Shown: in pieces, positions 1 to 6,600 of the stretch
How the letters are laid out: each line of letters opens with the position of its first letter
Position numbering within the stretch: position 1 is the first letter of the stretch
DNA from: Candidatus Limivivens merdigallinarum
GTDB lineage: Bacteria > Bacillota > Clostridia > Lachnospirales > Lachnospiraceae
Assembly: GCA_018713105.1 (NCBI GenBank)
Contig: DVFT01000226.1
Span: 1 to 39,190 of the forward strand
DNA: 39,190 nucleotides
Direction of reading: 5' to 3'
Translations under genes and position numbers: made by a program
Notes under the pieces: model-generated
What the model saw: only the letters and a program-made list of their open reading frames with translations
Told to the model about the DNA's origin: nothing
Databases searched by the model: none

Positions 1-148
1 CCACCATTGCTTCATACGTCTCAATGCTCATTATCACCAGATCCCCATATCCGTTTTTAGTGATGAATATCGGTTCCCTGCTGGCATGACAAATCTCCGA
101 AATTTCATTGGTGTTACGGAGATCTGTAATAGGTCTGATCTGAGGCAT
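1..148 (-). CDS. Phd/YefM-type antitoxin, N-terminal part (runs off the left edge)
   Basis: The minus strand from an ATG at 148-146 reads about 49 codons beginning MPQIRPITDLRNTNEISEIC and then HASREPIFITKNGYGDLVIM. The opening (P-[IV]-T-D-L-R-N) and the central [EP]-I-x-I-T-K-N-G-Y-G motif are typical of the DNA-binding N-terminal half of Phd/YefM type II antitoxins, which repress their own operon and neutralise a partner toxin, often RelE- or Doc-like. The start is set by a strong ribosome site (AGGAGG about 6 nt upstream) and by an extended -10 promoter. A longer overlapping frame through this DNA is not the gene. The C-terminus and any toxin gene would lie beyond position 1, so whether this is a complete toxin-antitoxin pair or a solitary antitoxin cannot be seen. 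Confidence 0.8.
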   Translation of the reverse strand, partial: MPQIRPITDLRNTNEISEICHASREPIFITKNGYGDLVIMSIETYEAMV

Positions 149-175
149 ATCGCCACCTCCTTTGCTTTGCACATT

Positions 176-184
176 ATTATATCA
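176..184 (-). promoter_or_regulatory. Extended -10 promoter of the antitoxin gene
   Basis: On the minus strand TGATATAAT is a perfect TATAAT preceded by TG and one base, the extended -10 form. It lies about 28 nt upstream of the antitoxin ATG. No good -35 is visible at 17 nt, which suits an extended -10 promoter. The AT-rich flank may also hold the antitoxin operator, but no clear palindrome was identified. Confidence 0.55.
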
Positions 185-230
185 TAATTACGTACAAAAA
201 TATAGGGGCAAATCACACATCTTCCCTCAC

Positions 231-593
231 CTATTCACTCCTCAAAATCTCCCGGATTCTCTCAACCGTTTCCTGATCCAGCAGCTTCTCCCCAACACGC
301 GCGTTCTGAAGTACCTGGGAAACACTGGTCGCTCCTGGGATTGCAATGGGTTCGGATTCGTGGGAAATGACATAGCGAAGTGCCAGTTCTGCCATAGGTT
401 CTGTCCCATACACAGCCTTCACCTTGTCGATCAGATCGATCCGTTCTTCGAATTCCTTCCGGTAAATTCCCCCCACATTGTAATTTTTGCGGACGGAATC
501 GGTGAATAGGGAATCTCTCGTATAGACGCCGCGGACAATTCCCTGTGCCAAGGGACCGCGGATCAGCACTCCCGAAATACCAATCGCTGACAA
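231..593 (-). pseudogene. Aldo/keto reductase, 5'-truncated remnant
   Basis: This frame encodes about 120 residues that match only the C-terminal third of an aldo/keto reductase. Visible features are VLIRGPLAQGIV, corresponding to the strand that starts the last part of the TIM barrel, then AELALRYVIS, IPGATSVSQVLQNA (the NADPH-binding IPGA segment) and a final helix ending in IREILRSE. Members of the family are usually about 280-340 residues and carry the catalytic Asp/Tyr/Lys/His in the missing N-terminal two thirds, so this fragment cannot be a working reductase. A stop codon lies immediately upstream in frame and the next gene's stop is at 651, so there is no room for the missing part. 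It is read as a decaying remnant of a deletion. No convincing ribosome site precedes it. Confidence 0.7.
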
Positions 594-650
594 TCACGGT
601 CGGTATGTTTTTCGTTCATCGAATCCCTTACGGCACTCGCCCCAATATCG

Positions 651-2168
651 TTATAAATTCATATTCTTCGCAAAACACCTCTGAAACCCCGGCAAGCTTG
701 CCAGCTCCAGAAATTCGATCCGCTCCAAGAGCCGGTCCGTATAAGCAAGTTCCTTTCGATCGCACGCGAGCATCTTCGCCCCGCTGCCTGCCGCATTCCC
801 GATCACGGAGATCCTGCCGCAAAGGCAGGCGGGCAGAAGTCCGATGTCACAGGCGCTGTCTGCATTTAGGAAGCTTCCGAAGGCGCCTGCCAACAGAACC
901 TGGTCGATTTCCTCCGTCTGGATTCCAAGTTTCTCTGCCATCAGCTCGATGCCGGCTGCGATGGCTCCCTTTGCCATCTGGACCTCCCGGATATCCTGCT
1001 GGGTGAGATAGACATCCTCCGTCAGGGCAAAGATTCTTTCCCCGTCTTTTTCCCCGATCCTTCCGGCAAAATCAGGAAGGTTTTCCCCGGTCTGAATCCT
1101 TCCTCTCCGGTTCAGGATTCCTGCCCGCTTCATGGCAGCCACTGCGTCGATAAGACCTGAGCCGCAGATTCCGATGGCTTTGCCTTCCCCGATGACATGG
1201 ACGTTCAGGTCTTTTTCGGTAAGGCTTACGTGATCAATGGCTCCGTTCGCCCCTCTCATGCCAAAACGGATCCTGGCTCCCTCCAGGGCAGGTCCTGCTG
1301 CGGTGGAACAGGCTGCCATCCTGTCCTTTACCTTCAGAACCATCTCCCCGTTGGTTCCGATGTCCACCATCAGCACGTTCCCGGAAGCTGCCTCCATTTG
1401 GGAGGACAGGACACAGCCCAGAGTATCTGCTCCCACGTATCCTGCGATATCCGGCACCACCAGAAGGAGAGCGTTTGTTAAGGAAGGCAGGTAGTCCGCC
1501 GCCGGAAGATGGGCGCTTTCCTTCAGGACGGGAGCAAAGGGAACCGCCGCCAGATTGTTCACTTCCATCCCCAGAAAGAGCTGCTGCATACAGGGGTTTC
1601 CCACCACGGAGACCACGCCGATCTCGGATGGGGAAACGCCCGCGCGTTCACAGACTTCCTTGATCAGGCTTTCCATTCCTTCCCGGATGGCTTTGGTCAA
1701 AGCCTCCCTCTCTCCTTTCACGGCACACTGGATCCTACTGATTACATCGGCTCCGAAGGGTTCCTGGGGATTCAGCATACTGGCATGGGACAGTTCCTTC
1801 CCATCCTCAGGGCTTAAAAGATAACAGACTACCGTGGTCGTCCCGATGTCAAACGCCAAAAGCTTCCCCTTTGCCAGGGGATCCATCACCAGGGGCGCTT
1901 CGTGTCCCTCCAGGAGAATCCGTGTCCCTTTTTCTCCATCCTTTGGCAGATGAACCTTCATATCTTCCCAAACTTCCGTCTGGCATGCCAGTACCGTCCG
2001 GCGTCCCTTGGAGTCCTCGATCTCCACCAGACATTTGCCGCATTTTCCATTGCCTCCGCAGGGAGCGTCCGGCGCATGGTTTGCCCTGCGGAGAACCTTC
2101 AGCAGATTTTCGCCCTGCCGGGCTTCTTCTAAACGCCCGCCGGGCTGTATCTGTATAGTCTGTTTCAT
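651..2168 (-). CDS. Ferredoxin-domain ASKHA ATPase (DUF4445/RACE-like corrinoid activator family)
   Basis: This 505-residue protein has two parts. Residues 1-80 form a plant-type 2Fe-2S ferredoxin domain with cysteines at about 37, 43, 46 and 62 (C-x5-C-x2-C-x15-C). The remainder is an ASKHA-fold (actin/Hsp70-like) ATPase with two phosphate-loop motifs, LLAFDIGTTTVVCYLL and VLMVDIGTNGEMVL, and the adenosine motif LLAGAFGSFLNADSACDIG. Proteins of this type use ATP hydrolysis to drive low-potential reduction of inactive Co(II) corrinoid proteins in methyl transfer. The length is that of a complete short member, and the end (LPGFQRCFAKNMNL) looks like a natural C-terminus. An AAGGAGGG site precedes the ATG. 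No corrinoid protein or methyltransferase gene is adjacent, so the partner is unknown. The general function is an inference from the family. Confidence 0.8.
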   Translation of the reverse strand: MKQTIQIQPGGRLEEARQGENLLKVLRRANHAPDAPCGGNGKCGKCLVEIEDSKGRRTVLACQTEVWEDMKVHLPKDGEKGTRILLEGHEAPLVMDPLAKGKLLAFDIGTTTVVCYLLSPEDGKELSHASMLNPQEPFGADVISRIQCAVKGEREALTKAIREGMESLIKEVCERAGVSPSEIGVVSVVGNPCMQQLFLGMEVNNLAAVPFAPVLKESAHLPAADYLPSLTNALLLVVPDIAGYVGADTLGCVLSSQMEAASGNVLMVDIGTNGEMVLKVKDRMAACSTAAGPALEGARIRFGMRGANGAIDHVSLTEKDLNVHVIGEGKAIGICGSGLIDAVAAMKRAGILNRRGRIQTGENLPDFAGRIGEKDGERIFALTEDVYLTQQDIREVQMAKGAIAAGIELMAEKLGIQTEEIDQVLLAGAFGSFLNADSACDIGLLPACLCGRISVIGNAAGSGAKMLACDRKELAYTDRLLERIEFLELASLPGFQRCFAKNMNL

Positions 2169-2199
2169 TCGTTTCCCTCCTTACCTTAACTCTTCTGTA

Positions 2200-2243
2200 C
2201 AGTTCGTGACTTCGTCACTATCTGTCCGTTGCCTGACAGATAG
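2200..2243. repeat. Short diverged copy of the terminator-abutting palindromic repeat
   Basis: The 44 nt from cagttcgtgac to gacagatag match the linker part of the two long repeats near valS at about 36 of 43 positions, sharing CGTGACT-CGTCACT and CTGTCCGTTGCC. The hairpin body of the long copies is missing. Here CTATCTGTC (2218-2226) and GACAGATAG (2235-2243) form a perfect 9-bp stem instead. On the minus strand it starts two bases after the T-tract of the HPr-like gene's terminator and runs into the leader of the ASKHA gene. Confidence 0.65.
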
Positions 2244-2245
2244 TT

Positions 2246-2285
2246 AAAAAAAGAACAGAATCTGCTCCAAGGCACATTCTGCTCT
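2246..2285 (-). terminator. Intrinsic terminator of the murB-rapZ-whiA-HPr operon
   Basis: Read on the minus strand, AGAGCAGAAT and ATTCTGTTCT pair over 10 bp (one G-U) around a 14-nt loop and are followed by seven T residues. It lies about 20 nt after the stop codon of the HPr-like gene, which fits the end of that operon. Confidence 0.85.
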
Positions 2286-2304
2286 CTTTTTGGGTTCCTC
2301 TATT

Positions 2305-2559
2305 TTATTTTCCACTCAAATATTTTTCAATATTTTTCATCGCATCCTCTTCATCCTCGCCATTGACTGTCACAAGGATATCCTCTCCGCAGTTTAAGCC
2401 GAGGGTCATCATTCCCATAATGCTCTTTGCATTGACCCGTTTTTCCGCACATTCCACATAGATATCGCTTTCGTACTGGCTGGCTACCTGCACAAGAAGG
2501 GCTACCGGACGTGCCTCCAAGCCGTTTGCAATCTGAATGGTGATAGGTTTTTTAATCAT
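2305..2559 (-). CDS. HPr-family (Crh-like) regulatory protein lacking the active-site histidine
   Basis: This 84-residue protein has the size and pattern of an HPr-fold domain. In phosphotransferase HPr the phosphorylated histidine is residue 15 in a G-[IL]-H-A-R-P motif. Here the sequence is NGLEARP, so position 15 is Glu. The regulatory serine is kept: NAKSIMGMM puts Ser at residue 46, the site used by HPr kinase/phosphorylase for catabolite control through CcpA. Bacillus Crh likewise lacks His15 (it has Gln) and keeps Ser46, and its gene also follows whiA. The protein is therefore best read as a Crh-like regulator that cannot relay phosphate to sugar permeases. Its start overlaps the whiA stop by 8 bp, so the two are translationally coupled. 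A genuine HPr must be encoded elsewhere. Confidence 0.9.
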   Translation of the reverse strand: MIKKPITIQIANGLEARPVALLVQVASQYESDIYVECAEKRVNAKSIMGMMTLGLNCGEDILVTVNGEDEEDAMKNIEKYLSGK

Positions 2560-3520
2560 AATGTTTCTCCTCCTTACTTCCTCTTAGCTCTTCGGCTAAA
2601 TTGCACAGCTTTCTCAATCTATGATTGATCCCTGATTTTCCTACCGGGGGACTTAGCATCTGCCCCAATTCTTTTAAGGTGGCATCAGGATTTGCGAGCC
2701 GAAGCACTGCGACTTCCTTTAACTGATCGGATAACTCTTCGAAGTCACTCCTGTTCTTCAGGTACTCAATGTCCTCGATCTGCCTGACCGCTGCGCTGAC
2801 TGTCTTGTGAATGTTGGCAGTTTCACAGTTGACCTTGCGGTTCACACTGTTCCGCATTTCTTTGAGTATTCTTACATTCTCAAGATCCATCAGGGCATTG
2901 TGCGCTTCCATGACGTTTAAAAGATCAACAATCTGAGAACCTTCTTTTAAGTATACCACAAAATATTTCTTACGGCACACTATTTTTGCATCCATTCCAA
3001 AACTGTTCATGAGCTGGGCGAGCTGGGATGCCTTCGCCATACAGGTACAGACGATCTCGAAATGGTAGGACTTCTTCGGGTCACTCAAAGATCCGGCGCT
3101 TAAAAACGCGCCCCGGATAAAAGCCCGCTTACAGCATGTCCGCTGCAAGAGAAGATTATCCGCTATGGAGAGGTTTTCCATAATTTCCATGTGGCGGTCA
3201 ATCAGCTTGGTCGCCTTCAAGACGCAAAGGGCATCCTCATGATTCCCTACCAGAATTGCGTAAATCCTGCGGCCTCTGCCGCCCTCATGACATAGGACTG
3301 AAACCTCTATCTCTATATTAAATAATTCTTTCATCAATGTAAAGGCTTTTCTTGCCACAGGCAGATTTTCCGTCTGGATTTTCATCCGAAAACTTCCATC
3401 TCCTGCGATCATGACTCCGCCGCACATACTGATGATCGCTGCCAGCTCTGCCGCCTGGCAATGTCTTGCTTTCGGAACTTTCCTGGAAAGCTCCTCCTTT
3501 ACTTCACTGGAAAATGACAC
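2552..3520 (-). CDS. whiA: DNA-binding protein WhiA
   Basis: This 322-residue protein has the conserved opening MSFSSEVKEELSRKVP and two parts: a LAGLIDADG homing-endonuclease-like N-terminal domain (about residues 20-200, without nuclease catalytic residues in this family) and a C-terminal helix-turn-helix domain (about 215-310). The latter contains VLRLANPDATLKELGQML and the signature SPPVGKSGINHRLRKL. WhiA affects cell division and chromosome segregation in Firmicutes and activates sporulation division genes in Streptomyces. The length matches the family. The gene follows rapZ by 11 bp and overlaps the HPr-like gene. Bacillus has yvcK between rapZ and whiA, and it is absent here. Confidence 0.95.
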   Translation of the reverse strand: MSFSSEVKEELSRKVPKARHCQAAELAAIISMCGGVMIAGDGSFRMKIQTENLPVARKAFTLMKELFNIEIEVSVLCHEGGRGRRIYAILVGNHEDALCVLKATKLIDRHMEIMENLSIADNLLLQRTCCKRAFIRGAFLSAGSLSDPKKSYHFEIVCTCMAKASQLAQLMNSFGMDAKIVCRKKYFVVYLKEGSQIVDLLNVMEAHNALMDLENVRILKEMRNSVNRKVNCETANIHKTVSAAVRQIEDIEYLKNRSDFEELSDQLKEVAVLRLANPDATLKELGQMLSPPVGKSGINHRLRKLCNLAEELRGSKEEKHYD

Positions 3521-3531
3521 TCTGACACCTC

Positions 3532-4389
3532 TTATCTGGATACATCCCGGTGCTCCAGACGCACTCCGTATTCTGTCCGTTCACTCATTTTTTCGAAAAG
3601 TTTGTTGGCGAGGGTGACGGAGCGGTGCTTGCCGCCGGTACAGCCGATGCCAATGACCAGCTGCGTCTTTCCCTCCAATATGTAATTGGGAATCAGGAAA
3701 TCCAGCATATCCAGAAGCTTGTCAAGGAAGGTATGGGACAGCTCATATCCCATCACAAAATCCTGTACCTCCTTGTCATTTCCCGTCTTATATTTCAGCC
3801 CATCCACATAGTAGGGATTGGGCAGAAACCGGACGTCAAAGACCAGGTCGCAGTCATTGGGGATCCCATATTTGAATCCAAAGGACAGCACGGTGATCAT
3901 CAGGTTGTCGAAGCGTTTCTCCTCCACAATGACCTTTTCCAGGGCGGCTTTCAGTTCCCTGGTGAGAAGCTGGCTGGTATCAATAATATAATTGGCATGT
4001 GATTTGAGGAACTTCAGCTTCTCCCGTTCCTTGTTGATGCCTTCCTCCACCCTGCCGGCGGCAGCCAGAGGATGTCTCCGCCTGGTTTCCTTGTACCGCT
4101 TCACCAGAATGGCATCCGAGGCATCCAAAAAGAGGATCTCATAAGGAATCCCTGCCTTCTTGAACAGTTCCAGGACGGATGCCATCTCCCCAAGGCTTCT
4201 GCCGTTTCGGATATCCACGCCTACCGCTACCTGGTTGATATCGCTTCCCGGCGCGCAGGCGAGTTCCGCGAATTTGTACAGCAGCGCAATGGGCAGATTG
4301 TCTACACAGAAATAACCCATATCTTCCAGCATCTTAAGGGCTGTGGACTTGCCCGCCCCCGACATGCCTGTCACAATCACCAGCTTCAT
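3532..4389 (-). CDS. rapZ: RNase adapter protein RapZ / nucleotide-binding protein
   Basis: This 285-residue protein is at the usual family length. The N-terminal P-loop GMSGAGKS lies at residues 8-15, FCVDNLP follows at about 28-34 and LFLDASD is a Walker B-like strand. The C-terminal domain ends with the conserved IGIGCTGGKHRSVTLANKL segment. In Escherichia coli RapZ binds the small RNA GlmZ and senses glucosamine-6-phosphate. In Firmicutes the protein (YvcJ) hydrolyses nucleotides, and its role is less clear. The start codon overlaps the murB stop as ATGA, giving translational coupling, and whiA follows closely. The pairing with murB, a peptidoglycan precursor enzyme, fits a link to cell-wall amino sugar supply, though that is inference. 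Confidence 0.95.
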   Translation of the reverse strand: MKLVIVTGMSGAGKSTALKMLEDMGYFCVDNLPIALLYKFAELACAPGSDINQVAVGVDIRNGRSLGEMASVLELFKKAGIPYEILFLDASDAILVKRYKETRRRHPLAAAGRVEEGINKEREKLKFLKSHANYIIDTSQLLTRELKAALEKVIVEEKRFDNLMITVLSFGFKYGIPNDCDLVFDVRFLPNPYYVDGLKYKTGNDKEVQDFVMGYELSHTFLDKLLDMLDFLIPNYILEGKTQLVIGIGCTGGKHRSVTLANKLFEKMSERTEYGVRLEHRDVSR

Positions 4390-5324
4390 TCGAATTCTCC
4401 CAACATCTTCACCTCAGGCTCCAGCTCTACGCCGAATTGTTCCCGCACCTTTCTGGAAACCGCGTCCATCAAATCCCGGACATCCTTCGCCGTAGCGTCG
4501 CCCCGGTTGATCACAAAACCGCAGTGTTTCTCGGATACCATCGCTCCGCCCACAGAAAATCCGCGAAGCCCCGCATCCATGATCAGTTTCCCGGCAAAAT
4601 ACCCTTCCGGGCGTTTGAACGTACTGCCTGCACTGGGATACTCCAGAGGCTGCTTTTCAACCCTCCTGCTTTTTAGTTCCTCCATCTTTGCCTCAATCTC
4701 CTCCCGGTTCCCTTTCTTTAAAGAAAGAACGGCATCCAGGACAATGTAGCCCTTTTTCGAGACAATGCTGGTGCGGTATCCCAGATCCAACTCTTCCCTG
4801 GGGATCGTAAGGAACCTTCCGTCCTCCGTGAGAACCGCGATTTCCTTCAGGACATCCTTCATCTCGCCGCCGTAAGCCCCTGCATTCATCGCCACAGCAC
4901 CGCCTACCGTCCCGGGAATCCCGGATGCGAATTCAAGCCCTGCCAGGGAAGCTTTCATAGCTTTCTTCGCCGTGGTTCCAAGGAGCGCTCCTGCTTCCAC
5001 ATGGATCTCCTCTCCCTGGATTTCAAGGCTGCAGAAATTCTTGTAAATCTGGATGACCACTCCCCGATACCCCTTATCTCCCACCAGCAGGTTGCTGCCG
5101 TTGCCTAAAATATAACAGGGTACCTTAAAGCTGCGGCACACCTCAATTGCCTGCCGGATCTCTTCTCTGCTGTGCGGGACGACAAAATAATCCGCCGGTC
5201 CCCCAATCCGAAAGGTGGTATGCTTCTTCATAGGTTCCTGTCTTCGGACATTGTCACTTCCGGCAATCTCACATAGAGAGTTCCATAATTCCTGATCTTC
5301 TAACATTCCTATATTCCTTTTCAT
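4386..5324 (-). CDS. murB: UDP-N-acetylenolpyruvoylglucosamine reductase MurB
   Basis: MurB reduces UDP-GlcNAc-enolpyruvate to UDP-MurNAc with NADPH and FAD in the cytoplasm, the second committed step of peptidoglycan synthesis. The 312 residues show the FAD-binding motifs TTFRIGGPADY (about 36-46) and LGNGSNLLV (73-81), the GIPGTVGGAVAMNAGAYGGE stretch (about 135-154), and the catalytic serine in SAGSTFKRP (Ser234). The near end has GGAMVSEKHCGFVINRG. The short substrate-binding domain fits a type II enzyme. An alternative start at 5306 (MLEDQ) has a similar ribosome site, so the exact N-terminus is open. A good promoter lies about 40 nt upstream, and the gene heads the murB-rapZ-whiA-HPr operon. 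Confidence 0.95.
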   Translation of the reverse strand: MKRNIGMLEDQELWNSLCEIAGSDNVRRQEPMKKHTTFRIGGPADYFVVPHSREEIRQAIEVCRSFKVPCYILGNGSNLLVGDKGYRGVVIQIYKNFCSLEIQGEEIHVEAGALLGTTAKKAMKASLAGLEFASGIPGTVGGAVAMNAGAYGGEMKDVLKEIAVLTEDGRFLTIPREELDLGYRTSIVSKKGYIVLDAVLSLKKGNREEIEAKMEELKSRRVEKQPLEYPSAGSTFKRPEGYFAGKLIMDAGLRGFSVGGAMVSEKHCGFVINRGDATAKDVRDLMDAVSRKVREQFGVELEPEVKMLGEFE

Positions 5325-5364
5325 TCAGATGCTTCCATAATCATCGGAGTATTTGATGACTATC

Positions 5365-5393
5365 ATCATACAACAGACTGAAGTTTTCTTCAA
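5365..5393 (-). promoter_or_regulatory. Sigma-A type promoter of the murB operon
   Basis: On the minus strand TTGAAG (5393-5388) and TATGAT (5370-5365) are separated by exactly 17 nt. The -35 box contains the TGA stop codon of the upstream aminotransferase gene, so the operon starts with no spacer after its neighbour. Confidence 0.65.
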
Positions 5394-6568
5394 GCCCCAT
5401 TTTTCAGGATTCCGCTGTCTGCAATGGCATCGACGATCTCTTCCATCGTTTCCGCGGGCTGAACCAGAGCGATCCGCACATAGCCCTCTCCCAGGGAGCC
5501 AAAGCTGCTGCCCGGGGTCACGAGGACACCGGAGCGCTCCACCAGATCCATGCAGAATTCCAGAGAATTCTGATACCCCTCTGGAATGGGAGCCCAGACA
5601 AACATCGTTCCCTCACTGTCCGGCACCTGCCATCCGATCCTCCTTAAGCCCTCACACAGCGCCTGATTCCTCCGCTCATATTCCCTACATTGCTCCTTCA
5701 CTCCGCCCTGGGGACCGGTGAGCGCTGCCAGAGCTCCGTATTGGATCGGAAGGAACATTCCATAATCAATCTGGGAGCGGACAGCGCGGAACTTTTCGAT
5801 CATCTGCCTGTTGCCCAGGGCAAAGGAGACTCTGGCGCCGGTCATGTTGTAGGACTTGGAGAGGGAGTAGAATTCAATGCCCACTTCCTTCGCACCCGGA
5901 TATGCCAGAAAGGAACCACCCGTTTTCCCGCCGTAGATGATATCAGAATATGCGTTGTCGTGGAGAATCATGATCTCGTATTTCCTGGCAAAAGCAATCA
6001 GCTCTTCGTAGAAGGAATCCGGCGCCGTCCGGCATACGGGATTCAGCGGATAGGAGACGATCATCAGCTTCGCCTTCTTCGCCGTCTCCTCCGGAATATC
6101 AGAAAATTTGGGCAGGAAGCCGTTCTCTTCATAGAGCGGGTATTCCACCACCTGTGCGTCACAGAGGGAAGGTCCGATGCTGAAAATCGGATAGCCGGGA
6201 TTTGGCGTCAGCACAATGTCTCCCGGATTGCAGAGCGCCCAGGCAAGATGCGCCATTCCCTCCTGGGAACCGTTCAGGCTCATGATTTCATCCTTCTCCA
6301 CCCGGACTTGGAACCGGTTCCAATAAAAGTTCTGAAGCGCCTCTACAAGCTCCGGAAGATCTGTCAGGGCATAGCGGAAATTCTCCGGCTTTTTCGCAGC
6401 TTCAGAAACAGCTTCCATAATATGGGACGCCGGTTTGAAATCCGGCGTCCCGATGGAAAGGTTGTAGACCTTCCTTCCCTGTCTTTTCAATTCCTCTTTT
6501 TTCTCATTCAGTACGGTAAAAATACTTTTGTCAAAGCGATTAGCTTTTTCTGAAAATGTAACGTTCAT
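5390..6568 (-). CDS. PLP-dependent class I/II aminotransferase (LL-DAP/aspartate aminotransferase-like)
   Basis: This 392-residue protein has the fold-type I pattern: SIGTPDF near residue 40, NPGYPIFS (about 123-130) stacking on the cofactor, SYPLNPV (172-178), HDNAYSDIIY with the cofactor-binding Asp and Tyr (about 203-212), and Lys238 in SLSKSYNMTGARVSF as the Schiff-base lysine. The S-K-[ST]-Y-N-M-T-G form of the last motif is shared with LL-diaminopimelate aminotransferase (DapL) and related enzymes. The amino-group donor and acceptor cannot be told from sequence. It lies 32 bp after the GtrA-YfhO gene with a strong AAGGAGGAG site, so it is probably co-transcribed with it. No other lysine or amino-acid biosynthesis gene is adjacent, so a DapL role is only a possibility. 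Confidence 0.85.
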   Translation of the reverse strand: MNVTFSEKANRFDKSIFTVLNEKKEELKRQGRKVYNLSIGTPDFKPASHIMEAVSEAAKKPENFRYALTDLPELVEALQNFYWNRFQVRVEKDEIMSLNGSQEGMAHLAWALCNPGDIVLTPNPGYPIFSIGPSLCDAQVVEYPLYEENGFLPKFSDIPEETAKKAKLMIVSYPLNPVCRTAPDSFYEELIAFARKYEIMILHDNAYSDIIYGGKTGGSFLAYPGAKEVGIEFYSLSKSYNMTGARVSFALGNRQMIEKFRAVRSQIDYGMFLPIQYGALAALTGPQGGVKEQCREYERRNQALCEGLRRIGWQVPDSEGTMFVWAPIPEGYQNSLEFCMDLVERSGVLVTPGSSFGSLGEGYVRIALVQPAETMEEIVDAIADSGILKNGA

Positions 6569-6600
6569 TTCTCCTCCTTAAGACCTATGGTCCCGGCTTA

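Noticed and set aside
34-216. 60-codon minus-strand frame overlapping the antitoxin
   Set aside because: The neighbouring frame starting at 148 has a strong ribosome site and clear Phd/YefM similarity. This one has neither.
545-1006. Plus-strand frame of 153 codons across the end of the ASKHA gene
   Set aside because: It is antisense to the ASKHA C-terminus, rich in Arg and Pro, with no start signal.
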